DNA from: Terrihabitans soli
Lineage (GTDB): Bacteria; Pseudomonadota; Alphaproteobacteria; Rhizobiales; Methylopilaceae
Length of the DNA: 64,000 bases
Assembly (NCBI RefSeq): GCF_014191545.1
Contig: NZ_AP023361.1
Location: forward strand, 2,198,501 to 2,262,500
Direction of reading: 5' to 3'
A model generated the notes under the pieces. The model ran no database searches. It was not told the DNA's origin and saw only the letters and a program-made list of their open reading frames with translations. The translations under genes and the position numbers were made by a program. This document shows, one piece after another, positions 24,849 through 34,108 of this stretch (positions within the stretch are counted from its first letter, which is position 1; the number at the start of each line of letters is the position of its first letter).

Positions 24849-25838
24849 ATGCGTTTGTTCGGCGTATGGTTTGTGCTGTTTGTTCTGATGCTTAGCCTCC
24901 CCGCCTTGGCCGGGGACGAGCTTGCTATGGACAATGTCAACGGTGCCCGGCTGGGGGATGAGGCTGGCCCGGCGGTCGTTTTGAAAACCCAGATCCTTCT
25001 CGACCGCAGCCGCTATTCACCCGGCGTCATCGACGGCGTTTCGGGCGATGCCACCGGGATCGCCATCAAAGCCTTCCAGATCGACAACGGGCTGAAACCG
25101 ACCGGCACGATCGACGAAGAGGGTTTTGCGAAGCTCACCACGGCGCATCCCGAACCGGTTCTCGTCCGCTACACGATCGAGCCCGAGGATGTCGGTGGGC
25201 CGTTCGCCGAAAAGATTCCGGACAGCATAAGCGAGATGGCGAAGCTCAAGCGGCTTGCCTTCACCTCGCCGCGCGAACTTCTGTCCGAGCGCTTCCATAT
25301 GAGCGAGGACTTGCTCTCGCAGCTGAACCCCGAGGCTGATTTTTCAAAAACCGGCACGGAGATCGTGGTCGCCGCCGTCCATCAGACGGAAGGCCGCTCA
25401 GCGGCGAAAGACAAAATACGCGCCGAGCGCCTCATCGTCGACAAAAGTGAAAGATCCTTGCGCGTGCTCGGCCGGGACGAGGATCTGATCGCCTTCTATC
25501 CGGCAACGATCGGCAGCGACGAGACGCCCGCGCCCGATGGCGAGGCCGTCATTACGCGCATCGCCCGCGGCCCGACCTGGAATTACGATCCGAAGCTCGA
25601 GCTTTACGGCCATAAAGACCGGCCCGACCAGAAGATGACGATCAAGGCCGGACCGAACAATCCGGTCGGCACGGTCTGGATCGCCATCAACCGCAATCAT
25701 TACGGCATTCACGGCACGGCCGAGCCGGAGAAAATCGGCAAGAATGTCTCGTCCGGCTGCGTGCGCCTCACAAACTGGGATGTCGAGGAACTCGCCGGCT
25801 TCGTCCGCAAGGGCGTGAAGGTCGTGTTTCAGGAATAG
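24849..25838 (+). CDS. L,D-transpeptidase (YkuD) with peptidoglycan-binding domain
   Basis: This 329-residue protein has a signal peptide (LFGVWFVLFVLMLSLPALAG), a PG_binding_1-like domain (LDRSRYSPGVIDGVSGDATG) and a C-terminal YkuD catalytic domain with HGTAEPEKIGKNVSSGCVRLTN, containing the HxxxxxxxxxSSGC catalytic signature. L,D-transpeptidases make 3-3 crosslinks or attach lipoproteins to peptidoglycan. A LysM-like segment (LLSERFHMSEDLLSQLNPEAD) links the two. It acts in the periplasm. Confidence 0.92.
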   Translation: MRLFGVWFVLFVLMLSLPALAGDELAMDNVNGARLGDEAGPAVVLKTQILLDRSRYSPGVIDGVSGDATGIAIKAFQIDNGLKPTGTIDEEGFAKLTTAHPEPVLVRYTIEPEDVGGPFAEKIPDSISEMAKLKRLAFTSPRELLSERFHMSEDLLSQLNPEADFSKTGTEIVVAAVHQTEGRSAAKDKIRAERLIVDKSERSLRVLGRDEDLIAFYPATIGSDETPAPDGEAVITRIARGPTWNYDPKLELYGHKDRPDQKMTIKAGPNNPVGTVWIAINRNHYGIHGTAEPEKIGKNVSSGCVRLTNWDVEELAGFVRKGVKVVFQE

Positions 25839-25861
25839 GCGTCAGCCTTGGTGCTTTGCCC

Positions 25862-26284
25862 ATGACCGACACTTACAATCTCGCACGCTTTGTCGAAGCC
25901 CAGGAGCGTGTCTATGACGCGGTGACGGCCGAACTCGGACGCGGCCAGAAGGTGAGCCATTGGATGTGGTTTATCTTTCCGCAATTGAAAGAGCTCGGCC
26001 GGTCGGAAAGGGCCTTGTTCTACGGGATTTCGTCGCTCGACGAAGCTCGGGCCTACCTCGATCATCCAGTTCTTGGGGATCGGCTGCGCGAGTGCACTGG
26101 CATCATCAACAAGGTCGAAGGCCGGAGCGCCTATGAGATTTTCGGGCCGACGGACGAGATGAAGCTGAGATCGTGCCTGACGCTGTTTTCAAAAATCTCT
26201 GCGCCTTCGGTTTTTAACGAAGTACTCGAGAAATATTTCGGCGGCACGCCCGATCCCGAAACGCTGAAAATCCTCGCCCGCTAG
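25862..26284 (+). CDS. DUF1810 family protein
   Basis: ATG 25862 gives 140 residues; a TTG two codons upstream is unlikely. The protein has the DUF1810 pattern: YNLARFVEAQERVYDAVTAEL, then SHWMWFIFPQLKELGRS, an ALFYGI stretch, and LRSCLTLFSKI near the C-terminus. Members of this family are often labelled calpastatin, without function. It is soluble with no signal peptide. It follows the L,D-transpeptidase by 23 bp and converges on the DUF817 gene. Confidence 0.88.
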   Translation: MTDTYNLARFVEAQERVYDAVTAELGRGQKVSHWMWFIFPQLKELGRSERALFYGISSLDEARAYLDHPVLGDRLRECTGIINKVEGRSAYEIFGPTDEMKLRSCLTLFSKISAPSVFNEVLEKYFGGTPDPETLKILAR

Positions 26285-27190
26285 TCATCGCCTGGTTATC
26301 GCGGGCGCTCTCATGTCGTCGCGCTTGATGAACGCGACCAGCGTGTAGCTGATCAACATCAGCAAAAACCACGAGCCGAGCTTGCCGAAGCTCACAAGCG
26401 CCCATCCGGATTTTTGGTTCGGGTACATCCAGGTGCGCGTGAACGTGCCGATATTTTCCGCAAACCAGATAAAGACGGCGACCAGCGCAAGGCCGAGCAG
26501 AAGCGGCATCCAGCGCTTCGACCGCCAGTTGATGAAGTAGATGCGCGTCTTGAAGAACAGCGCAAAGGACACGGCGAAGAGTTCGAGCCGGACATCCGGG
26601 ATGTAGTGGTGGCTGTAGAAATTGATGTAGATCGCAAGACTGAGAAGGCCGAGCGCCCAGAGCGGCGGATGATCGGTGAACTCGAAGTGAAAGAGCCGCC
26701 AGGCGCGCGCGATATAGCTGCCAATGCAGGCATACATGAAGCCGGTAAAGAGCGGCACACCGCCGATACGGAAGAAGGCTTCTTCCGGATAGATCCATGA
26801 GCCGACCGAGGTTTTGAACACCTCCATCACCGTTCCAACGACATGATAGACGAAGATGATCTTCGCCTCCTCAAACGTCTCGAGCTTGAACGCAAGCAGC
26901 GCGACCTGCACAAGAAGCGCGGCAAGAAACAGAAAATCGTAGCGGTGGAGCGGTGCGTTCGCGGGATAAAGCAGCCAGGTCGCGACGATGAGCCCGACCA
27001 TGATGCCGCCGAACAGGCAGGCCCAAGCCTGCTTCATGCCGAAGCGCAAAAACTCATAGAGGGATGCGGAGAGCGGCGATGCCGCCATCCGCGCGCCGAT
27101 GCGCGCCTCAGCGGCGATGAAGGGTTTGAGGATGTCCCAGGTCGCGGCCGCGCTTACAGGCGCCGTCTTTCTATCGGCCTTTTCCTGCAC
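26285..27190 (-). CDS. DUF817 family integral membrane protein
   Basis: This 301-residue protein has about eight hydrophobic segments (for example AWACLFGGIMVGLIVATWLLY, FLFLAALLVQVALLAF, PLLLGLALVAVFIWFA and WFLLMLISYTLVAF) and the characteristic EVFKTSVGSWIYPEEAFFRIGGVPLFTGFMYA region. The family (DUF817) has no assigned function; the helices carry several conserved charged and His residues (HYIPDVRLEL). The gene is followed by the 2-TM protein gene on the same strand, with 2 bp between, so they are co-transcribed. Confidence 0.88.
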   Translation of the reverse strand: MQEKADRKTAPVSAAATWDILKPFIAAEARIGARMAASPLSASLYEFLRFGMKQAWACLFGGIMVGLIVATWLLYPANAPLHRYDFLFLAALLVQVALLAFKLETFEEAKIIFVYHVVGTVMEVFKTSVGSWIYPEEAFFRIGGVPLFTGFMYACIGSYIARAWRLFHFEFTDHPPLWALGLLSLAIYINFYSHHYIPDVRLELFAVSFALFFKTRIYFINWRSKRWMPLLLGLALVAVFIWFAENIGTFTRTWMYPNQKSGWALVSFGKLGSWFLLMLISYTLVAFIKRDDMRAPAITRR

Positions 27191-27192
27191 GG

Positions 27193-27552
27193 TCAGTTGT
27201 CGCCTTTGCCCTCGACGTGAAAGACATGCAGGACGCGATGCAGGATCGGCGCGAGGATAAAGCCCGTGGCGATGACAATGATGAGGCCGGAGAAAATCGC
27301 GTAGCAGCCGGCGAATATTTTCGCCGCATCGTTCGAGAGATCGGCGACCGGCCCCATGCCCGACAAGATCATCGCGGCGTTCTCAAAAGCATCGACAAGG
27401 CCGAGGCCGCCGAAGATCATGTAACCGGCAACGCCAATCGTAAGGCCGACCGCCGTGATCGCCAGCCATAAACCAACGGCCAGCAACATGCGGTGAGCGA
27501 AGGCGCGCGGCGTCGCGAGCTTCTGACGGCGGCGTTCGAACTGCGTCCACAT
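27193..27552 (-). CDS. Small two-TM membrane protein, ion-channel-like
   Basis: ATG 27552 follows GCGGAGACAGAT and gives 119 residues; the longer frame to 27711 is not supported. Two hydrophobic helices (LLAVGLWLAITAVGLTIGVAGYMI and FAGCYAIFSGLIIVIATGFILAP) flank a loop (GLVDAFENAAMILSGMGP). This layout resembles two-TM pore proteins, but the TVGYG selectivity filter is missing, so potassium selectivity cannot be claimed. The C-terminus ends with an HRVLHVFHVE basic/His motif. It precedes DUF817 in an operon. Confidence 0.7.
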   Translation of the reverse strand: MWTQFERRRQKLATPRAFAHRMLLAVGLWLAITAVGLTIGVAGYMIFGGLGLVDAFENAAMILSGMGPVADLSNDAAKIFAGCYAIFSGLIIVIATGFILAPILHRVLHVFHVEGKGDN

Positions 27553-27571
27553 ATCTGTCTCCGCTTCAATC

Positions 27572-28453
27572 CTAGTCTGAGATGAGTTCAACACCCATAC
27601 GCCAGCGGCGCTCGGCGCCGGGCTTGATACGGACGATGCCAGGCTTATCCCAGATTTCGCCGTCAAAGCCCGCCGGATCGGAATGGCCCTGCCAGGGTTC
27701 GATGCAGACAAAAGGCGCGCCCGGTTTCGACCAGATGCCGAGATGCGGCGTATTGGGAAAACTGATCTTCAGTCTCGGTCCCTCGCCCGCTCCGTAGATG
27801 ACGCTGCGGCTCGCAAGCTCCGTGAAAATCAGCGCGTCCTTGGTGAAAAGGTCGTCGCGCAGAAGAAGCTCGTGGCCTTTGATCGGGCTTGCGAGCGGCG
27901 CCGGCTCGAGAAGGCCTTGCGCGTTCAAGAGCCGCAAAGGCCCCTTCTCTTCGCGCTCAAAGGCAATGCGATAATCGGCGCGCGGCGCGCCATAGGGTAG
28001 CGGCCACAGAAAAGCCGGGTGATAGCCGAAGCTCGCCGGCATGTCTTTCGAACCCGTATTGACGATATCCGCCGATATATCGAGCCGGTTGCCGGACATC
28101 GAAAAGTTCAGATCGAGCCTGAACTCGAACGGATAGACGGCGCGCGTCTCGTCATCGGCTTCGAGGCGGAACACCGCATGATCCGCTCCGCTTTCGGCGA
28201 GCGCAAACTTTCGCCTGCGGCCGAAACCATGGCGCGGCAGTGTGTAGGCGTTGCCGTCGACGCGATAAGTGTCGCCGTTCAGCGTGCCGATGATGGGAAA
28301 GAGAATGGGCGCCCGGCCGGGCCAGACGGCGGGATCGCCGTTCCACAACAGATCGCGTCCCGTCTCATCGCGCAGCGATGAAAGTTCGGCGCCGAGCGGG
28401 TTGATAGAAGCGGAAAGGCCGCGACCCGCGATGGAAATCACATCGGGGGACAC
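27572..28453 (-). CDS. Aldose 1-epimerase family protein
   Basis: This 293-residue protein fits the aldose-1-epimerase (galactose mutarotase-like) superfamily, LacX type. Landmarks are [17 protein letters not shown] near 21-37, [12 protein letters not shown] near 72-83, the catalytic-His segment [11 protein letters not shown] near 143-153 and the C-terminal [11 protein letters not shown] near 250-260. Its substrate cannot be told. It follows rpoD on the same strand, 15 bp away, and probably forms a separate unit from the DUF817 pair. Confidence 0.85.
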   Translation of the reverse strand: MSPDVISIAGRGLSASINPLGAELSSLRDETGRDLLWNGDPAVWPGRAPILFPIIGTLNGDTYRVDGNAYTLPRHGFGRRRKFALAESGADHAVFRLEADDETRAVYPFEFRLDLNFSMSGNRLDISADIVNTGSKDMPASFGYHPAFLWPLPYGAPRADYRIAFEREEKGPLRLLNAQGLLEPAPLASPIKGHELLLRDDLFTKDALIFTELASRSVIYGAGEGPRLKISFPNTPHLGIWSKPGAPFVCIEPWQGHSDPAGFDGEIWDKPGIVRIKPGAERRWRMGVELISD

Positions 28454-28468
28454 GGCCTTCTCTCAATC

Positions 28469-30505
28469 TCAGTTGTCGAGGAAGCTGCGGAGCTTGCGCG
28501 AGCGCGAGGGGTGCTTCAGCTTGCGCAGCGCCTTCGCCTCGATCTGGCGAATACGTTCGCGCGTCACCGAGAACTGCTGGCCGACTTCTTCCAGCGTGTG
28601 GTCGGTGTTCATGCCGATGCCGAAGCGCATGCGCAGCACGCGCTCTTCGCGCGGCGTCAGCGTTGCAAGCACGCGCGTCGTCGTTTCGCGAAGGTTCGAC
28701 TGGATCGCCGCATCGATCGGCAGGATCGCATTCTTGTCTTCGATAAAATCGCCGAGATGCGAATCTTCCTCGTCGCCGATCGGCGTTTCGAGCGAGATCG
28801 GCTCTTTGGCGATCTTCAGAACTTTGCGCACTTTTTCGAGCGGCATTGCGAGCTTTTCCGCCAATTCTTCCGGCGTCGGCTCACGGCCGATTTCGTGCAG
28901 CATCTGGCGCGAGGTGCGGACGATCTTGTTGATCGTCTCGATCATATGGACCGGGATGCGGATGGTGCGCGCCTGGTCAGCGATCGAGCGGGTGATCGCC
29001 TGACGGATCCACCACGTCGCATAGGTCGAGAATTTGTAGCCGCGGCGGTATTCGAACTTATCGACCGCCTTCATCAGGCCGATATTGCCTTCCTGAATGA
29101 GATCGAGGAACTGCAGGCCGCGGTTTGTATATTTCTTGGCGATGGAGATGACGAGGCGGAGATTCGCTTCGACCATTTCCTTCTTGGCCTGACGCGCTTC
29201 CTTCTCGCCCTTCTGCACCATCTGGACGATCTTGCGGAATTCACCGATCTCGAGACCGGTTTCGGCCGCCAGCGTCTGCACATCGGCGCGGATATTCTTG
29301 ATGTGGTCCTTCTCGTTGCCGATGAAGTCCTTCCAGCCGCGCGCCGCGAGCTTGCCGACACGGCGGATCCAGTTCGGATCGAGCTCGGAGCCCTGGTGCT
29401 GCTTCAGGAAATCGACGCGGTCGACGCCATAGCTGTCCGCAAGGCGGAACAGGCGGCCTTCAAGCGAAACGAGGCGCTTGTTGATGTCGTAGAGCTGCTC
29501 GACCAGCGCTTCGATGCGGTGCGCATTGAGCGACAGCGATTTCACGTCTTCGACGATCTGATCTTTGAGCGTCTTGTATTTGCGTTCCTGCGCCGGCGTC
29601 AGGCGCGCATTCTGCATGCGCTGCTCGACATTGGCGTCCTGCAGGCGGCGCAGCTTCTTATAATTGTCGGCGATGTTGTCGAAGGTCTCGACGACCTGCG
29701 GCTTCAGTTCGGCTTCCATCGCGGCGAGCGAGGGATTGCCCTCATCATCCTCGTCGTCGAGATCGCCCATGGGCGGCGCATCGCCTTCCGGCAGATCGTC
29801 ATCGCTCTCGCCCGGACGGCGCGCGCCCGGCTGTACCGGAGCACCCGGCACGGGAATGCCGCCCTCGCCCGTTTCGAGCGGCGCCGGAATGGCTTTCGCT
29901 TCGGGACCGGCATAGGTCGCTTCGAGATCGATGATGTCGCGCAGAAGAATTTTGGCGTCTGCGAGTTCGTCGCGCCAGATGATAATGGCCTGGAAGGTCA
30001 GCGGGCTTTCGCAAAGGCCCGCGATCATCGCCTCGCGGCCGGCCTCGATGCGCTTTGCGATCGCAATTTCGCCCTCGCGCGACAGAAGCTCGACCGAGCC
30101 CATTTCGCGCAGATACATACGAACCGGATCGTCGGTGCGGTCGGACGGTTCTTTCGCGGTCGAGGTGGTCGCAACAGCGCGCGGCGCCGTCTCGACGACA
30201 TCGCCACCCTCATCGTCATCATCGTCGTCCGCGCGGTCGCCTTCGCTCTCGGCTTCTTCGGCGTCGACGACATTGATGCCCATCTCGCTGAGCATCGCCA
30301 TGATGTCTTCGATCTTGTCGGGATCAGTCTGATCGGACGGCAGAACTTCGTTCAGTTCGTCGTGGGTAACGTAGCCGCGCTTCTTGGCGGCTTTGATCAT
30401 CCGTTTTACAGACTGGTCGTTGAGGTCGAGGACGGCGCCATCGGGTCCCTCCGTTGCGGGAGTTTCCGGGGCCTCTTCCTTGGTCGCGGCTTTATTGGCT
30501 GCCAT
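28469..30505 (-). CDS. rpoD: RNA polymerase primary sigma factor RpoD
   Basis: RpoD is the housekeeping sigma-70 that recognises -35/-10 promoters. ATG 30505 gives 678 residues with region 1.1 ([22 protein letters not shown]), a long acidic non-conserved region ([15 protein letters not shown] and [13 protein letters not shown] types), region 1.2, region 2 ([34 protein letters not shown]), region 3 and region 4 ([33 protein letters not shown]). Everything needed for core and promoter binding is present. It follows dnaG at a 149-bp gap, the order of the macromolecular synthesis operon, without rpsU. Confidence 0.97.
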   Translation of the reverse strand: MAANKAATKEEAPETPATEGPDGAVLDLNDQSVKRMIKAAKKRGYVTHDELNEVLPSDQTDPDKIEDIMAMLSEMGINVVDAEEAESEGDRADDDDDDEGGDVVETAPRAVATTSTAKEPSDRTDDPVRMYLREMGSVELLSREGEIAIAKRIEAGREAMIAGLCESPLTFQAIIIWRDELADAKILLRDIIDLEATYAGPEAKAIPAPLETGEGGIPVPGAPVQPGARRPGESDDDLPEGDAPPMGDLDDEDDEGNPSLAAMEAELKPQVVETFDNIADNYKKLRRLQDANVEQRMQNARLTPAQERKYKTLKDQIVEDVKSLSLNAHRIEALVEQLYDINKRLVSLEGRLFRLADSYGVDRVDFLKQHQGSELDPNWIRRVGKLAARGWKDFIGNEKDHIKNIRADVQTLAAETGLEIGEFRKIVQMVQKGEKEARQAKKEMVEANLRLVISIAKKYTNRGLQFLDLIQEGNIGLMKAVDKFEYRRGYKFSTYATWWIRQAITRSIADQARTIRIPVHMIETINKIVRTSRQMLHEIGREPTPEELAEKLAMPLEKVRKVLKIAKEPISLETPIGDEEDSHLGDFIEDKNAILPIDAAIQSNLRETTTRVLATLTPREERVLRMRFGIGMNTDHTLEEVGQQFSVTRERIRQIEAKALRKLKHPSRSRKLRSFLDN

Positions 30506-30522
30506 GTGTTCCGTATCTCTCA

Positions 30523-30536
30523 CGGGCCGCGGCCCG
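30523..30536. promoter_or_regulatory. 14-bp perfect palindrome 18 bp upstream of rpoD
   Basis: CGGGCCGCGGCCCG lies just upstream of the rpoD start in the dnaG-rpoD gap. It would form a short hairpin in the leader or bind a dimer. No canonical promoter is clear to me in this gap. It is GC-only and could be chance. Confidence 0.3.
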
Positions 30537-30654
30537 GTCCAATCCAAATATAGCGCACAGCCCGCGGGTGAATATCCGCACGCGAATCTGTGCCCTGTTC
30601 TTGTCTGCGAACCGTATTAAATCGCGATTAACCACGCCAAACGGCTCGAATCTA

Positions 30655-32547
30655 TCAGAAACTCCGCGCAGGCCGGCCCGAGGCAGCGCCGAAGCCCTCA
30701 ATTGTGGACTCCGTGCCCTCAACCGTCCTGAGTTGATGCTGGATATCCGCGAGGCGCGAAAAATTCTCCTCGCTCAGGTCCTGCCCCAGAGCGGCCTCTG
30801 CCGCGCGAAGCTCCTTATTTAACGCATGAGCCTTCTGATGCAAGGCAAGGCTATGCAGGAAGCCTGTCTCGGCATCGAGGTCGTCTGCCGCAGGGGCCGC
30901 CCACCAGAGGCCGGGGGTCAGGGCCGCCTCGGCCCGGGCCAGGCTCGCGGATAGACCAGCACGGGCAATGGCGGCCTCCATCAATTCCTGGCTGTCCCCC
31001 TCCCCATGGGCCGCGGCGTCGATGGCGGCCCCCCTGAGGCGGGCCAGATCCGGCGAAGTCAGCTCGATTTCGGACAGGGTTTCGGCGTGGCGCTCGATCA
31101 GGCGGGGGTGGCGGATAAGGGCCACGAGGAGCGCCGCTTCCCGGACCTTGATCCGGCCGGCCCCGGCGGCCTGCCTCAATCCGGCGCTCGGACGGATGGC
31201 CTCGCGAAGACCTGCTTTCGGGCGCCGCTCGCCATTATTCCAGGGGCGGCGCTGAAACGGCACGGGAGCATTGACCGGCTGAGGCGCAAACATCTGAAAC
31301 TTCTCAGCCATTGCCGTCATATAGTGCCGGCGCACCGTCTCGTCCTGGATGAGTTTGACGAGATCCTTGATGCGGCGCTCGAGCGCCGCCCGGCGCTCCG
31401 GCGTATCGGTTGGGCCGGCGTCCAGCTCCCGCTCCCACAGCACATCGACCAGAGGCCGCGCCTGGGCGATGACATTTTCCATAGCGTCGCGGCCCGCCGC
31501 CTTCACCAGATCGTCCGGGTCCTGCCCGTCGGGAAGAAAGGCAAAGCGCAGCGAGCGACCGGGCTTCAGATGCGGCAAAGCGGTATCGACCGCACGGTGC
31601 GCGGCACGCTGGCCGGCTTTATCGCCGTCAAAGCAGAGCACCGGCTCCGGGCCCATACGCCACAACAGCTCCATCTGACCTTCCGTCAGGGCCGTGCCGA
31701 GACCTGCCACCGCATTGCCGATACCCGCCTGCGCCAGCGCGATCACATCCATATAGCCCTCGACGGAAATCGCGTTTCCGGCCTGATGCGCGGCGGTGCG
31801 AGCTCTGTGGTGATTGAAGAGGACATGGCCTTTGTGAAAGAGCGGGGTCTCGGGCGAATTGAGATATTTCGCTTGCGCATCGGCCTGCATGGCGCGGCCG
31901 CCAAAGGCGATAATGCGCCCGCGCGCATCCTGGATCGGGAACATGATGCGATCCCGGAAACGATCGAACGGCTCGCCGATATCCTCGCCATGGATGACAA
32001 GGCCCGTTTCCATCAGGGCCTCGATCGGAATGTTCTGCGCCAGCAGATGGGCCTTCAGCCCGTTGCGGTCTCCCGGCGCAAAGCCGAGGCGGAATTCGGT
32101 GCGCGTTGCCTCCGTCAGGCCGCGCTTGTCGAGATAGGCGCGCGCCGCCTGTCCGGCGCGGCCGGCCAAAGCCGCCTCGAAATATTTCGCCGCCATGTCC
32201 ATGACATCGACGAGGGTGCGCTTGCGCTCGGCACGTTCCTGCTCCTGCGGCGCGGATTTCGGCACTTCGAGACCGGCCTGCCCGGCCAGCCGCTCCACGG
32301 CTTCGGGAAAGGAGACGCCTTCCGTTTCCATGAGAAACCGGAAGATGTCTCCGTGCTTACCGCTTGAAAAACAATGATAAAACCCCTTTGCGTCATTGAC
32401 GAAAAAGCTCGGGGATTTCTCTTTGTTGAAGGGCGACAGGCCGGCCCATTCGCGCCCTTTTTTCTTCAGCTGGACGCGCCGCCCCACGACTTCCGACACC
32501 GGAAGCCGGGCGCGGATCTCATCGAGGAATTCGGGGGTGAAGGCCAT
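30655..32547 (-). CDS. dnaG: DNA primase DnaG
   Basis: DnaG makes RNA primers at the replication fork with DnaB helicase. The 630 residues contain an N-terminal CHC2 fold, then the TOPRIM catalytic core (ISVEGYMDVIALAQAG near 256-271, CFDGDKAGQRAAHRA near 298-312) and a C-terminal helicase-binding domain. In the CHC2 region the zinc ligands have decayed: Ser38 and Asn41 replace Cys and His, Cys59 is kept and Ser62 replaces Cys. Loss of this zinc site appears common in alphaproteobacterial DnaG, from memory. The start follows a TATAAT box at a leaderless distance. Confidence 0.96.
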   Translation of the reverse strand: MAFTPEFLDEIRARLPVSEVVGRRVQLKKKGREWAGLSPFNKEKSPSFFVNDAKGFYHCFSSGKHGDIFRFLMETEGVSFPEAVERLAGQAGLEVPKSAPQEQERAERKRTLVDVMDMAAKYFEAALAGRAGQAARAYLDKRGLTEATRTEFRLGFAPGDRNGLKAHLLAQNIPIEALMETGLVIHGEDIGEPFDRFRDRIMFPIQDARGRIIAFGGRAMQADAQAKYLNSPETPLFHKGHVLFNHHRARTAAHQAGNAISVEGYMDVIALAQAGIGNAVAGLGTALTEGQMELLWRMGPEPVLCFDGDKAGQRAAHRAVDTALPHLKPGRSLRFAFLPDGQDPDDLVKAAGRDAMENVIAQARPLVDVLWERELDAGPTDTPERRAALERRIKDLVKLIQDETVRRHYMTAMAEKFQMFAPQPVNAPVPFQRRPWNNGERRPKAGLREAIRPSAGLRQAAGAGRIKVREAALLVALIRHPRLIERHAETLSEIELTSPDLARLRGAAIDAAAHGEGDSQELMEAAIARAGLSASLARAEAALTPGLWWAAPAADDLDAETGFLHSLALHQKAHALNKELRAAEAALGQDLSEENFSRLADIQHQLRTVEGTESTIEGFGAASGRPARSF

Positions 32548-32582
32548 GCGCCATTATAGTGCGCTATTGGTGCACCCAATAA
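32548..32582 (-). promoter_or_regulatory. Probable leaderless promoter of dnaG with dyad
   Basis: On the minus strand TATAAT (plus 32553-32558) ends 5 nt before the dnaG ATG, so transcription would start within a base or two of the start codon. An inverted repeat TATTGG-TGCAC-CCAATA (32565-32581) covers the -10/-35 spacer. A -35 box is weak (TTATTG at 18-bp spacing). The dyad could be a repressor or activator site. Confidence 0.55.
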
Positions 32583-32620
32583 GGTCCGAACGTCGCGATG
32601 CCGCCCTGTGGACAACCGAA

Positions 32621-33307
32621 TCAGGCGCGGACGAGATGCCGGTTCCAGTGCTTCTCCAGCGCCCGGAAGAGATGAACGAGGATGAAGGACAAAGCGAGAT
32701 AGATGATGCCCGCGGCGGTGAAGATTTCGACCGGGGTGTAGGTTTTGGCGATGATCGTGCGCGCCATGCCGGTGAGATCAAGCAGCGTGACGGTTGAGGC
32801 CAAGGCGGATGCTTTGAGCATCAGAATGACTTCATTGCCATAGGCCGGCAGCCCGATGCGCGCCGCGCGCGGAAGAATGATCCGCCGATAGGCCGCAAGG
32901 CGCGACATGCCGAGCGCCCGCGTTGCTTCAATCTCGCCCGCCGGCACGGCCATAATGGCTCCGCGCAGAATTTCGGAAATGTAAGCGCCGGTGTGCAGGC
33001 CCATCGTCAGCACCGCGCACCAATAGGGATCGCGCAGCACGGTCCAGAAGATGCTGTTCCTCACCGCTTCGAACTGACCGAGCCCGTAATAGACAAGGAA
33101 GAGCTGAACGAGGAGCGGCGTGCCGCGAAAGAAGAAGATATAGGCGTAAGGCAGACCGTAGACGAGCGGATTGGGAGACACGCGCGCCAGCGCCGTCGGC
33201 AGCGCGATCACAAGCCCGATGATGCCCGACACGACAACGAGCTGAATGGACAGCACCGCTCCGAGCAGAAGCTGCGGGAAATAATGAAGCATGAGCTCGA
33301 AATTCAT
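32621..33307 (-). CDS. Amino-acid ABC transporter permease (HisM-type)
   Basis: This 228-residue inner-membrane protein has about five hydrophobic helices (LLLGAVLSIQLVVVSGIIGLVIALP, TAAGIIYLALSFILVHLF) and the permease EAA-like motif AGEIEATRALGMSRLAAYRRIILPRAAR near 121-148. It pairs with the permease encoded immediately upstream (4-bp overlap, 33304-33307) as the heterodimeric channel of a polar amino-acid importer. It is the last gene of the operon. Confidence 0.92.
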   Translation of the reverse strand: MNFELMLHYFPQLLLGAVLSIQLVVVSGIIGLVIALPTALARVSPNPLVYGLPYAYIFFFRGTPLLVQLFLVYYGLGQFEAVRNSIFWTVLRDPYWCAVLTMGLHTGAYISEILRGAIMAVPAGEIEATRALGMSRLAAYRRIILPRAARIGLPAYGNEVILMLKASALASTVTLLDLTGMARTIIAKTYTPVEIFTAAGIIYLALSFILVHLFRALEKHWNRHLVRA

Positions 33308-33996
33308 GCGTTTACCCGCCGAATTCCGCGGTTCACGCGCTTTTCGAGAATATGCAACACCCCGGTCGCAACGACGGTGATGCCGAGATAGATCAGCGCG
33401 GCGGTCAGATAAAAGGTGAAGGGCTGTTTGGTGACGCCGGTCGCAACCGATGCCTTGCGCATCACTTCTTCAAGGCCGATGACCGAGACGAGCGCGGTGT
33501 CCTTCATCATCACCATGAAGAGATTGCCAAGGCCCGGCAGCGCAATGCGCCAGAGCTGCGGCAGGATGATCTTCCAGAAGATGCGCGTCTTGCCGAGGCC
33601 GAGCGCCTGCCCCGCCTCCATCTGGCCGTTCGGAATCGTCAGCAGCGCGCCGCGGAAAACTTCCGTGGCATAGGCGCCGAAACAGATGCCGAGCGCCAGC
33701 GTTCCGGCGGCAAACGGATTGAGCTCGACATAGCCGCCACCGAACCAGCCGGAGATTGCCGTCAATACGCCGCTCGAGCCGAAATAGATCAGAAGGACGA
33801 CGACGAGCTCGGGAATGCCGCGAAACACGGTCGAGTAAAAATCGCCGATCCAGCGCAAAACGCGCAGCGACGACGATTTAAGCGTCGCACCGAACAGGCC
33901 GAGGCTGAGACCCAGAACAAGCGAAGCAAGGGCCAGCTGGATCGTCATCCAGGTGCCCAGCGCCATCTGATGGCCGAAGCCGTAAAGATCGATCAT
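33304..33996 (-). CDS. Amino-acid ABC transporter permease (HisQ-type)
   Basis: Starting at ATG 33996 gives 230 residues; a GTG at 34026 would add ten and would lie inside the stem-loop arm, so I prefer the ATG. It has about five TM helices (IQLALASLVLGLSLGLFGA, ALIYLGITVVATGVLHI) and the EAA motif PNGQMEAGQALGLGKTRIFWKIILPQLW near 113-141. It forms the second channel half. It comes after a stem-loop that separates it from the binding-protein gene. Confidence 0.92.
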   Translation of the reverse strand: MIDLYGFGHQMALGTWMTIQLALASLVLGLSLGLFGATLKSSSLRVLRWIGDFYSTVFRGIPELVVVLLIYFGSSGVLTAISGWFGGGYVELNPFAAGTLALGICFGAYATEVFRGALLTIPNGQMEAGQALGLGKTRIFWKIILPQLWRIALPGLGNLFMVMMKDTALVSVIGLEEVMRKASVATGVTKQPFTFYLTAALIYLGITVVATGVLHILEKRVNRGIRRVNA

Positions 33997-34014
33997 CGGC
34001 GTCCGGAGGGAAGA

Positions 34015-34099
34015 AGGGCCGTCCACTTAAACTTGGCTGTTGCCGAGTTAAGCACATGAAACCCCAGCTCAGGCAAGCCCGAGCCAGGTGGACGGCCCT
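34015..34099 (-). other. Long intercistronic stem-loop between binding protein and permease genes
   Basis: Perfect 12-bp arms AGGGCCGTCCAC (34015-34026) and GTGGACGGCCCT (34088-34099) enclose 61 nt that contain a second stem formed by CCTGGCTCGGG and CCTGAGCTGGG around CTTG on the minus strand. It sits between the SBP stop and the permease start. Similar elements in hisJ-hisQ (REP) protect the upstream message and lower permease expression. Here the role is inferred. Confidence 0.6.
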
Positions 34100-34108
34100 T
34101 TGTTGCGA

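Noticed and set aside
28511-30553. A 680-codon open frame antiparallel to rpoD
   Set aside because: It is the mirror of the strongly biased rpoD codons, with no ribosome-binding site or family match.
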